This document shows, one piece after another, positions 51,625 through 60,756 of a stretch of DNA of 64,000 bases. Within the stretch, counting starts at the first letter, position 1. The number at the start of each line of letters is the position of its first letter. This DNA comes from Xanthomonas fragariae (GTDB taxonomy: Bacteria; Pseudomonadota; Gammaproteobacteria; Xanthomonadales; Xanthomonadaceae), in NCBI RefSeq assembly GCF_900183975.1, contig NZ_LT853882.1:2163501-2227500 (forward strand), read 5' to 3'. The position numbers and the translations under genes are program-made. Under the pieces are notes generated by a model, which saw nothing but the letters and a program-made list of their open reading frames with translations, searched no databases and was not told the DNA's origin.

Positions 51625-52224
51625 TTGAAGACCTCCATGATGTCCGATACGCGGGACGATGAAGGTCTTGACGAGCAAGCCTGCGCTTCTTTTTTGGCCA
51701 GGAGCGCGCTAGCGTCCTTCGACACGACGACCTATGCAATGGCTGCCATCCGCATGCGTTGGCAATACTCCCTGCCCTGCCCGGATGCCAGTACGCTGAT
51801 CGTGCAGGTGATCGCATTCGAGTTCGAGCGCTTCTCACTCGATGCGTTTAGCCTCTGCGATATTGTCTGCCCTGACACGATTGCCCGCAGCGTTCGCAAG
51901 CGTCAGGCGGAATTTTTCTTTGGCCGGCTAGCTGCGCGAGAGGCCTTGCGCCAGCAGTCGCTGATTCCTGCCGACAGCTCACTCCAGATCGCCATCGGCG
52001 GCTTGCGCGAACCGCTCTGGCCGGCTACGGCGATTGGCAGCATTTCGCACACTCCCCATCTTGCTGCGGCTGCGGTAGCGCCACTTGGCACCTGGCGTGG
52101 TATCGGGATCGATCTTGAGCATGTTATCGATGCTGGCTCACGCGAAGCCTTGCTGAGTACCGTTGTCGACCGCTCGGAACTGTCACTACTGCAGTCGATC
52201 TGCACATCCACCGATTACCCATTG
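51625..52224 (+). pseudogene. 4'-phosphopantetheinyl transferase (EntD/Sfp-like), truncated by IS3
   Basis: A start at MKTSMM or MMSD is possible. The family motifs RKRQAEFFFGRLAAREALRQ, LWPATAIGSISHTPHLAAAA and the metal-binding GIGIDLEHV are present. The gene ends where the IS3 element begins (52225), before the conserved WxxKEA region. The missing part is not found on the other side of the IS, where T6SS DNA starts, so a deletion accompanied or followed insertion. Function of the remnant is unlikely. Confidence 0.82.
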
Positions 52225-52287
52225 TGATACGCCCAGGGTTTCCTAGACATCTCAAGGCCATGGAAAATGGTCAATTCGGAGGTGTAT

Positions 52288-52560
52288 ATGAGCAGCAAGC
52301 GGTATACGGATGAATTCAAGATCGAGGCGGTCCGGCAAGTGACCAATCGTGGTTTCAAGGTGGCAGAAGTCGCGGAGCGACTGGGTGTCACCACGCACAG
52401 CCTCTACGCCTGGCTGCGCAAGTTCGGCAAGCCTGGCGTGGTGCAGCGCGCCGAGGTGGACCAGAGCGCCGAGGTTCGGCGGCTGAAGGCAGAGTTGCGT
52501 CGAGTGACCGAGGAGCGCGACATCCTAAAAAAGGCCGCCGCGTACTTTGCCAAGGGGTAA
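52288..52560 (+). CDS. IS3-family OrfA (copy 2)
   Basis: 90 aa, same as copy 1 except for N for D near residue 21 (VRQVTNRGFKV). The A6 slippery site before the stop is preserved. Confidence 0.88.
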   Translation: MSSKRYTDEFKIEAVRQVTNRGFKVAEVAERLGVTTHSLYAWLRKFGKPGVVQRAEVDQSAEVRRLKAELRRVTEERDILKKAAAYFAKG

Positions 52561-52577
52561 GGGCAAAGTACGCCTTC

Positions 52578-53432
52578 ATGCAAGCCCACTGTGGGGAATT
52601 CAGGGTGTGTGCGATGTGCCGGGTATTGCGGGTCAACCGGTCGGGCTATTACGCCTGGTTGTGCTCGCCCAACAGTGAGCGCGCCAAGGAAGATGAGCGC
52701 TTGCTTGGACTGATCAAGCACCACTGGCTGGCCAGCGGCAGTGTCTATGGGCATCGCAAGATCACCAGGGATCTGCGCGATCTGGGTGAGCGTTGCAGTC
52801 GCCATCGGGTGCATCGGCTGATGCGCACCGAGGGACTGCGTGCCCAGGTGGGCTATGGTCGCAAACCGCGCTTCCATGGAGGAATGCAGTGCAAGGCGGC
52901 GGCCAACCTGCTTGACCGACAGTTCGACGTGACTGAGCCGGACACAGCCTGGGCGAGCGATTTCACCTTCATCCGCACGCATGAAGGCTGGATGTACCTG
53001 GCTGTTGTGATCGATCTGTTTTCCCGGCAGGTCGTCGGCTGGGCGATGCGCGATCGGGCCGACACCGAGTTGGTCGTGCAGGCCTTGTTGTCTGCGGTGT
53101 GGCGGCGCAAACCCAACGCTGGTTGCTTGGTTCATTCGGACCAAGGGTCTGTCTACACCAGCGATGACTGGCGCAGCTTCCTGGCGTCCCATGGCGTGGT
53201 GTGCAGCATGAGTCGGCGTGGCAACTGCCACGACAACGCACCCGTGGAGAGCTTCTTCGGACTGCTCAAACGCGAGCGGATCAGGCGGCGGACCTATTCC
53301 ACCAAGGACGCCGCTCGCGCCGAGGTATTCGACTACATCGAGATGTTCTACAACCCCAACCGCCGCCACGGTTCAACTGGCGACCTGTCCCCTGTAGAGT
53401 TTGAACGGCGCTACGCGCAACGAGGGTCTTGA
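52578..53432 (+). CDS. IS3-family OrfB transposase (copy 2, intact)
   Basis: 284 aa with a complete DDE integrase core (TAWASDFTFIRTHEG, VHSDQGSVYTSDDW, APVESFFGLLKRER). It can be produced alone or as an OrfAB fusion by -1 frameshifting. Confidence 0.9.
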   Translation: MQAHCGEFRVCAMCRVLRVNRSGYYAWLCSPNSERAKEDERLLGLIKHHWLASGSVYGHRKITRDLRDLGERCSRHRVHRLMRTEGLRAQVGYGRKPRFHGGMQCKAAANLLDRQFDVTEPDTAWASDFTFIRTHEGWMYLAVVIDLFSRQVVGWAMRDRADTELVVQALLSAVWRRKPNAGCLVHSDQGSVYTSDDWRSFLASHGVVCSMSRRGNCHDNAPVESFFGLLKRERIRRRTYSTKDAARAEVFDYIEMFYNPNRRHGSTGDLSPVEFERRYAQRGS

Positions 53433-53458
53433 GGGTCTACGGAACCCTGGGCGTATCA

Positions 53459-54030
53459 GCCGTCGCTGACCACGATCGCACTCAGCGTGCCCACGACCGT
53501 CGGCTTGGGATGCAGGTGCACGCCATGGCCGTCCTCGGTCTGCGGCCGGTACGTCGCCGTGGCCGGCAACGCGGTGAAGTGGTTGCGATAGAACTCCACT
53601 TCAGCGTCTTCCTGTACCGGCGCATCGCCGCCGCTCAGGCCCGCCAGCGCCGGCGGCAGTGGCGCGCCGGCCACCGCCACCGCGCCCAGCGACTGCTCCA
53701 GCGCATCGAATACGTCCGCGCCCAGGTTGTTGCGCGCCTGGTGCCGCACCTGCAGGCACAGGAACGCCGCATCGGCCGCCACCCCGGCATGCTGGCTCAG
53801 CGCGAAGCGCGTGCCCGGCGCCAGCTGGCGCCAGCTGCCCTGGCCCTCGATGGTCTGCGCCGCCACCTGCTGCGCATCGAGCTGCTGCTGCGCGCGGCGC
53901 TGGCCGCGCGTGCTGTCCTGCCAACCGTAGGGGCCGGCGGTGTCCACGTCCTCGGCGCCGATGTCGCCCAACGGCGTGGCGTCGGCGCCGGCCGGGCTGC
54001 GAGCGCTGGAGGTGCTGCACTATATTGGCT
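53459..54030 (-). pseudogene. Internal fragment of a second vgrG
   Basis: Reading leftward, about 180 codons (SPAGADATPLGDIGAEDVDT to KPTVVGTLSAIVVSDG) match the middle of the complete VgrG at 57518 nearly residue for residue, with substitutions such as ALSQHAG for GLRQHAG. Both the N-terminal gp27-like part and the spike are missing. The left side is cut by the IS3 element; the right side abuts the effector gene end. Confidence 0.85.
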
Positions 54031-54040
54031 CCACTGCAAA

Positions 54041-56041
54041 CTATTTGTAGAGGTTTTTATAGGATTCCCACAAATCCCCCAAGAAACTCTTGTCGGGCTT
54101 GGTCTCGATCTTCTGCATCGGACGGCGGTTCATATAGTGCTTGGATGCGACGAACGAACCATATGCACCCTCAAAGCTGCTCTCTGCCATGCTGTCGTGT
54201 ACATATTTAAGAAAGCCACCATACAGCGCCTCAACCTCTGGCAGTCGCTTACCAGGGTTGTTCCATATCCAATAAAGCGCTTGGCCTTGCGGATCGGTGA
54301 CAAAGATATTGGATGCGACCTCTCCGTCGATCTGTTTCTTTGCCTGTTCCATGTTGAAGGTATCGACCGAACGCGCGTTGCGTTCCAGGTAGCTCAGTTC
54401 GGCCGCGAGCTTGTCGTACCGGCCTTTGGCGGCGGGATATTTCGGGGCACCCAACAACCAGGAGCCTGTATGTTCATTGGCAGTCTTGGCGAATTGCTCG
54501 TACCACATACGCAGCCACTGGATGTAGATGATCATATGGCCCTTCATCTGCCCCTGGATGTCCTTGGGCAGCGTGCGCACCACCAGCGGCTCCGGCGGCA
54601 CATAACACTGACTTTCCTGTTCGGCCGTGCGTTGGCCGGGCTTGGTGTAGGTGCAGACGTATGGAAGGTTCAGGCGGATTACTGCGGGGCTGATTTCTTT
54701 GACATCCTCCACAAGCGTAGTAACGGCTCGTCTGTATTTGCGCTGGAATTCGTCAATTTCAGGAGTCGATGTCAGTTGCGAATGCAGCGCCGGGTTAAGT
54801 CCTCTCAACTCTGTCAAACTAGGCATCGGAATACCAGCTCCGTAAGCCCGGTTGTACATCATCTGAAGCGGATAACGTGCAAGTCCATCCAGCACACCCG
54901 CTTCCTCGGCTTCGGCACCTCCCCCCACATCCACCTGGCTGCCGGGGAAAAGCAGCTCCTGTCGGCTGCCCGTGGCGCTGGCAGTGCCACCGATAATCGT
55001 CAATGGCTTGTAGAAGCGTAGTTCATGTGCCGCCGCATAATGCACGCAGCGTTCGACCTCCGGCAGCAACTTCATCTCCGACGACACCTTGTTGCTGAGC
55101 GGGATGAATCCGGTCAGCAGGTTGTCGTCGTAGCGATTCGTCACGCAATCGAACAGGCCCATAAAGCGGATCTTGACCTCGACCGCTTGGTAGCGACCAC
55201 TCGCACAGATGTCGTCGATCAGCAGCTTGCTGAACGCAAGCGCGATCCCGCCGCCCATGTCGTAGCCAAAGATCGCCACGTTGACCCTGTGCACCGGAAG
55301 CTTGGCCTTGGCCAGTGCGAACGCGGCCTTGAAATCGGTCTCGGCCGACTTCAGGCGCGTATCCGCGCCCGTGTTGAACAGCGCCGCACCGAGGGTCGAG
55401 TCGCGGATCAGTCCGACGCTTTCGGCCCCATAGCCAGCGGTATTCTTGGCCACGGCCGCGCCAGCATCCTTGGCTGCGCGCCACGGGTGCCTGACTACGT
55501 CCTTCCAGAGCCCACGCCATTCCTTGCGCAATTTTTTCCAGCCTTCCTTAGCTACGGTGGTAACGGGCTTCTGGGCCGTCTTGACGATCTGCTTCGCTTG
55601 CTTCTTGACGCGATCTATCGTCCAGGCCGCACGATTCGCATAGGACTTGTCACGCAGCCGTTCGCTTTCCTTCCAGGCATCCGTCACCGCGCCCTTGGCA
55701 GCGTCCTTCGGTGCGGAGCTGACCTTGTCCTCGATCTCCTTGCCGGCCTTGTCGCCCAGGGCGGCAGCAAGTGCGGCGTTCTCGGGGTCGAATTCTGCGC
55801 CAAGACCAGGGTAGTAAAAAGCTCGTGCACCGTTTGCCGGATCTTCGCGTAAGGCTGCATGAATTTTCGCGATGTTACTTGCAGGACCACTCTTGTCTGT
55901 GAAACCAAAACCGTCAAAGGAAAAACTCAACCAGAGCACCTGCTGGCAGGCCGGGCATCGCTGCTCAGCCTCGACTTTTGTGCGATCAAGAAATGCGCGC
56001 TTTTGGTCTGCATCTTTACTTTCTTTTCTCACCTGACTCAC
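54041..56041 (-). CDS. T6SS cargo effector, DUF2235/Tle1-like alpha-beta hydrolase with altered nucleophile elbow
   Basis: 666 aa from GTG 56041 (RBS AAGGAG; GTGA overlap with the upstream stop). An N-terminal CPAC (29-32) is followed by WLSFSFDGFGFTD, resembling the FFDGT motif that starts DUF2235 domains. The segment RVNVAIFGYDMGGGIALAF has GYDMG (259-263) where lipases have GxSxG, so the nucleophile position is Asp261. A later part (IRFMGLFDCVTNRY) resembles the DUF2235 GVWDTV region. A long Lys-rich coiled section (120-200) is inserted. Position after VgrG, adaptor and a lipoprotein argues for a phospholipase-like antibacterial effector; activity is uncertain. Confidence 0.75.
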   Translation of the reverse strand: MSQVRKESKDADQKRAFLDRTKVEAEQRCPACQQVLWLSFSFDGFGFTDKSGPASNIAKIHAALREDPANGARAFYYPGLGAEFDPENAALAAALGDKAGKEIEDKVSSAPKDAAKGAVTDAWKESERLRDKSYANRAAWTIDRVKKQAKQIVKTAQKPVTTVAKEGWKKLRKEWRGLWKDVVRHPWRAAKDAGAAVAKNTAGYGAESVGLIRDSTLGAALFNTGADTRLKSAETDFKAAFALAKAKLPVHRVNVAIFGYDMGGGIALAFSKLLIDDICASGRYQAVEVKIRFMGLFDCVTNRYDDNLLTGFIPLSNKVSSEMKLLPEVERCVHYAAAHELRFYKPLTIIGGTASATGSRQELLFPGSQVDVGGGAEAEEAGVLDGLARYPLQMMYNRAYGAGIPMPSLTELRGLNPALHSQLTSTPEIDEFQRKYRRAVTTLVEDVKEISPAVIRLNLPYVCTYTKPGQRTAEQESQCYVPPEPLVVRTLPKDIQGQMKGHMIIYIQWLRMWYEQFAKTANEHTGSWLLGAPKYPAAKGRYDKLAAELSYLERNARSVDTFNMEQAKKQIDGEVASNIFVTDPQGQALYWIWNNPGKRLPEVEALYGGFLKYVHDSMAESSFEGAYGSFVASKHYMNRRPMQKIETKPDKSFLGDLWESYKNLYK

Positions 56042-56511
56042 TTGGACTCTCCTTTTCCACCGGGCGTTGCGGGCAACTCTTCTGCCCCCATATCATCCAC
56101 CCATTGCAAAGACGCCGTTCCATCTTTCCGGAAATAGACCCTAAAATAACGAGAATTCCTTGATTGCGGCTGAGGGATGGTTACCTTCGTAGTGTACTCC
56201 TTAGCTTTTTTCCCGGCGTCAAACTCCTCTACAGACTGCACAAAAGACCACTGCAAATTAACGGTCTTTCCAGGCGTAACATTACATCCGCAAGAAAACT
56301 TCCCACCACCTCCCCACAAAGTCCCAGCAGTCCGACCTGGAGGATTCCCAAAGCAGCCAGATTTTGACTCGTTATCCAGCCAAAATTCATAAATCTGCTT
56401 TTCGTATTCATTATATCCAGTCACGCAAACGGTTCTCGACTGCGAGAAACCATCCTTGCAACCGCCCAGCAAGAAGATAAACGCCACCATCAAAAATCTA
56501 CGCATGCTCAT
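56038..56511 (-). CDS. Lipoprotein, probable immunity protein for the T6SS effector
   Basis: 157 aa from ATG 56511 (RBS TTGAGG); an in-frame ATG at 56529 overlaps the preceding stop. The signal peptide ends in LLGGC (lipobox), so it is periplasmic and lipid-anchored. The mature domain has several Cys (CVTGYNEY, CFGNPPGRTAGTLWGGGGKF, CGC), resembling DUF3304 proteins found beside Tle effectors (from recall). Its stop overlaps the effector start. A periplasmic immunity protein fits an effector acting on membrane lipids. Confidence 0.72.
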   Translation of the reverse strand: MSMRRFLMVAFIFLLGGCKDGFSQSRTVCVTGYNEYEKQIYEFWLDNESKSGCFGNPPGRTAGTLWGGGGKFSCGCNVTPGKTVNLQWSFVQSVEEFDAGKKAKEYTTKVTIPQPQSRNSRYFRVYFRKDGTASLQWVDDMGAEELPATPGGKGESK

Positions 56512-56525
56512 AGGTGCCTCAAAGA

Positions 56526-57517
<992 letters not shown>

Positions 57518-60280
57518 TCATCCGCGAGATGCGACGGCTTCGTGCCGGGACGCCAGATCGCGCATGCATTCCAGGCACACCGGCTTGTCCGCCGAGGGCA
57601 GCTGCACGCGGGTGCTAAAGCCCTGCGGCCCCGTCCACACCTGCTGCCCGCCCTTGAACTCGATCGTCCCCGGCGCGCCCAGTTCGATGTCGTCGCCTTC
57701 CAGCTTGATGTAGGCGCCGGCCGCCGTGGCCAGCAGGTGCTTGGTCGGGGCGGCGATCTGGACGTCGGCGGTGGTGCTGACGAGTTTGACCTGCGTCTTG
57801 GCCGCGAGCTTGGCCAGGTTCTTGTGCGCGCGGGCGCTGAGCGTGCCTTGCGCGGCGTGCAGGGCGATGCCGCGCTCCTGGTTGGGACTGCCGGCATCCG
57901 GTGCGCTGCCCTGGGTGTATAGCACCAGCCCGCCGGCCACTGCCAGCACCAGCTGCGCCTGGCTGGCCCAGTTCAGTGCGGTGCCGGCCAGCAGTGTGGT
58001 CTGCGTGCCCGACACCCACACCTGGTCGGCCGGGGTCAGGCTCAGCAGGCCCGCGCTGCCGCTGCCCAGCAGCGCCGGGTGGCTCCAGCCCGGCGCCTGG
58101 CCGTCGCCACCCTGGAGCTGGCCGGCCGCGCTGCCGCGCTGGGTCGCCTGCAGGCTGGCCTGCAGGGTCTTGAGTCCTTCCTGGGCGGGGAGGCTGTCCG
58201 GGTCATTAGGCAGCTGCGCCTGCTGTTGCCGGGCCGCGTCGGCCAGCGCCTGCAGCAGCTGCTCGCCCTGTTCCAGCTGCGACAGCGCCTCGCTCGCCGC
58301 CAGCTGCTGCTGGCCCGGCTCGCTGCTCAGCAGCAGGCCCTGGCCGGCGCGCACCGCGCCGTAGGCCTGGGTGGACAGTTCCGCCCCGAATCCGCGCTCG
58401 CCTTCGCGCAGGTTGTCGCTGCCGCCCTTCAGGTGGCCCAGGGTCAGCGTGCTGGCGTGCTGGGTGGTCGACAGCTGCGCGCGGCCCTGGCCGGGGGTGT
58501 CGTCCAGACGCAGCTGCTGGTAGCCGCCGGTGCCGTCCTGGCTCTGCGCCAGCGCCTGGCTCTTGAACCCGGTGAACACCGCGCCGTGCGCGTTGCCCTG
58601 GAACCACGCCGGCGCATTGCCGGTGGCCCCGGCCCCGCCGCCACCGACCTGGTTGTGCGCCGCATCGGCCTGGCCGCGCCCGTTGTAGACGCTGCCGATC
58701 ACCACCGGCCGGTCGATGTCCCCTTCCAGGAACCCCACCAGCACTTCCTGGCCCTTGCGCGGCAGCACCACCCCGCCCCAGTTGTCGCCGGCCCATGGCG
58801 TCATCACCCGTACCCAGGTCCACGCCGACGCGCTGCCCGGCGCGTTGTCCTCCCCGGCCGGGTGCGCCAGCGCGCTGCTGGCATCGGCACCGCGCTGGAA
58901 CGGGAACTGCACCTTGATCCGGTGGTCGCGGTCGGACTGCACCGGGTCGCCGTCGCTGACCACGATCGCGCTCAGCGTGCCGGCCACCGTCGGCTTGGGA
59001 TGCAGGCGCACGCCATGGCCGTCCTCGGTCTGCGGCCGGTACGTCGCCGTCGCCGGCAACGCGGTGAACTGGTTGCGATAGAACGCCACCTCAGCGTCGT
59101 CCTGCGCCGGCGCATACCCGCCGCCCAGGCCCGCCAACGCCGGCGGCAGCGGTGCGCCGGCCACCGCCACCGCGCCCAGCGACTGCTCCAGCGCGTCGAA
59201 TACGTCCGCGCCCAGGTTGTTGCGCGCCTGGTGCCGCACCTGCAGGCACAGGAACGCCGCATCGGCCGCCACGCCCGCATGCTGGCGCAGCCCGAAACGC
59301 GTGCCCGGCGCCAGTTGGCGCCAGCTGCCCTGGCCCTGGATGGTCTGCGCCGCAACCTGCTGCGCATCGAGCTGCTGCTGCGCGCGGCGCTGGCCGCGCG
59401 TGCTGTCCTGCCAGCCATAGGGGCCGGCGGTGTCCACGTCCTCGGCGCCGATGTCCCCCAGCGGCGTGCCCTCGGCGCCTGCCGGGCGCAGGCTGAGGCT
59501 GCGGTAGTCCCAGCTGGCCCGCGACAGCGTGGTCGGGCGCCAGCGACACGACCGCACCCACTGCTGCACGCTGTCCTGCTGCTCGGTGACGTCGGTGCGG
59601 TGATAGCGCACCGTGCCCAGCTCGGCGAAGGCGTGGTTGTGGTCCGACAGCACCAGGGTGTGGCTGCCCAGGCGCTCGCTGCCGGCATCGCCGGCATGCG
59701 CGAACCAGACATAGATCCCTTCCTCGGCCAGCAGCCGCTGCACGAAGGCCAGGTCGGTCTCCTCATACTGCGTGGTCAGGCTGCGCTTGGCGTACACGCG
59801 GCGGTCGGCCAGCTCCCAGCGCCAGGCCGGCGCCAGCGCGCCCTGCTCGGCGTAGTCGGCGAACACGCTCTCGACGATCTCCACCACGCTCAGGTCCTGG
59901 AACACGTAGCTGTCCACACGCTGGCCCAGCAACGCCAGCCACGGCTCGATCGTCAGCCGATAGCGCGCCAGCCCGCCGTTGCTGCCGAGCCGCTCGAACG
60001 CGGTGACGTGGCCGTGGAACGGGCGCAGCGCGGTGCGCGATTCGGCGGTGAGCAGTTCCAGCAGCACCGGCTGGCAGAGCAGCGCGTCCAGCGGCAGGCT
60101 GGCGTTGGCCGATAGCGCGCTCACTTCGAAATGGAAGCCACCGCCGTCGACCGACTCGCGGCCGTCCAGGGTCTCGGCGACCAGCACATCGGGGCCCAGC
60201 GGGGTGTGCAACCGCAGCAGGCGTTCTTGCTGCTGCGGGGCGGCGCTCAGGGCGGAAAGTACTGTGGCGACCGGGTCCAT
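57518..60280 (-). CDS. vgrG: Type VI secretion spike protein VgrG (TssI)
   Basis: 920 aa from ATG 60280 (RBS AGGAG). The gp27/gp44-like N-terminus includes LTIEPWLALLGQRVDSYVFQ and RSLTTQYEETDLAFVQRLLA. The gp5-type OB region has DHRIKVQFPFQRGADAS and GDNWGGVVLPRKGQEVLVGF. A DUF2345-type beta-helix extension follows (GTLSARAHKNLAKLAAKTQV, YIKLEGDDIELGAPGTIEFK). No extra catalytic domain is visible at the C-terminus, so cargo is delivered via the adaptor rather than fused. Confidence 0.93.
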   Translation of the reverse strand: MDPVATVLSALSAAPQQQERLLRLHTPLGPDVLVAETLDGRESVDGGGFHFEVSALSANASLPLDALLCQPVLLELLTAESRTALRPFHGHVTAFERLGSNGGLARYRLTIEPWLALLGQRVDSYVFQDLSVVEIVESVFADYAEQGALAPAWRWELADRRVYAKRSLTTQYEETDLAFVQRLLAEEGIYVWFAHAGDAGSERLGSHTLVLSDHNHAFAELGTVRYHRTDVTEQQDSVQQWVRSCRWRPTTLSRASWDYRSLSLRPAGAEGTPLGDIGAEDVDTAGPYGWQDSTRGQRRAQQQLDAQQVAAQTIQGQGSWRQLAPGTRFGLRQHAGVAADAAFLCLQVRHQARNNLGADVFDALEQSLGAVAVAGAPLPPALAGLGGGYAPAQDDAEVAFYRNQFTALPATATYRPQTEDGHGVRLHPKPTVAGTLSAIVVSDGDPVQSDRDHRIKVQFPFQRGADASSALAHPAGEDNAPGSASAWTWVRVMTPWAGDNWGGVVLPRKGQEVLVGFLEGDIDRPVVIGSVYNGRGQADAAHNQVGGGGAGATGNAPAWFQGNAHGAVFTGFKSQALAQSQDGTGGYQQLRLDDTPGQGRAQLSTTQHASTLTLGHLKGGSDNLREGERGFGAELSTQAYGAVRAGQGLLLSSEPGQQQLAASEALSQLEQGEQLLQALADAARQQQAQLPNDPDSLPAQEGLKTLQASLQATQRGSAAGQLQGGDGQAPGWSHPALLGSGSAGLLSLTPADQVWVSGTQTTLLAGTALNWASQAQLVLAVAGGLVLYTQGSAPDAGSPNQERGIALHAAQGTLSARAHKNLAKLAAKTQVKLVSTTADVQIAAPTKHLLATAAGAYIKLEGDDIELGAPGTIEFKGGQQVWTGPQGFSTRVQLPSADKPVCLECMRDLASRHEAVASRG

Positions 60281-60372
60281 AGGTGCTCCTTGCGATTACA
60301 GATCGGCCGCCCGCGCCTGGCGGCCAAAGGCCGCGCGAGCGCGGCCTGGAAGTTGGCGCGTGGTGAAACGGC

Positions 60373-60726
60373 TCAGGCGGCGATGATGCGCTCGAGCTGC
60401 AACGCCGGGCTTTCGGTGCACTGCAGCTTGAACTCACGGCCGGCGGCTGTGATCGCCACTTCGCGCACGTTGCTGACCAGTTGGTTGGCCTTGCCCTGCG
60501 TCGGCACCTGCATATTGATGCGCCAGCAAGTGCGCTCCATCAACGAGGCCAGCGCGCGCGCATCGGCGCGCGCGTCGGCGGCGGCATTGCTCAGCAGTTC
60601 GACCACGTGTTCCGGGCGCAGGCGGTTCCAGCTGCGAAGGCTGTCGGTCTCGCGGCTTGCCCGTCCCACGGCCAGGCTGTCGCAATGGGCAATGGCTTTG
60701 GCGCGGTTGTATCCGTAGAAATCCAT
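60373..60726 (-). CDS. Conserved-looking protein of unknown function in the T6SS cluster
   Basis: 117 aa (MDFYGYNRAKAIAHCDSLAV) with a strong RBS (AAGGAGGAACACC). Basic and Arg-rich; helix-forming middle (AAADARADARALASLMERTC) and a beta-like end. It does not resemble Hcp. Location between clpV and vgrG suggests a T6SS-linked role, but I do not recognise it. Confidence 0.6.
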   Translation of the reverse strand: MDFYGYNRAKAIAHCDSLAVGRASRETDSLRSWNRLRPEHVVELLSNAAADARADARALASLMERTCWRINMQVPTQGKANQLVSNVREVAITAAGREFKLQCTESPALQLERIIAA

Positions 60727-60756
60727 GGTGTTCCTCCTTGGTGATGGACTGCGGGG

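Larger units (their letters stand above)
52225..53458 (+). mobile_element. IS3-family element, copy 2 (intact)
   Basis: 1234 bp with the same termini as copy 1 (TGATACGCCCAGGG...). Both frames intact. It joins the truncated phosphopantetheinyl transferase to a vgrG fragment. Confidence 0.9.
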
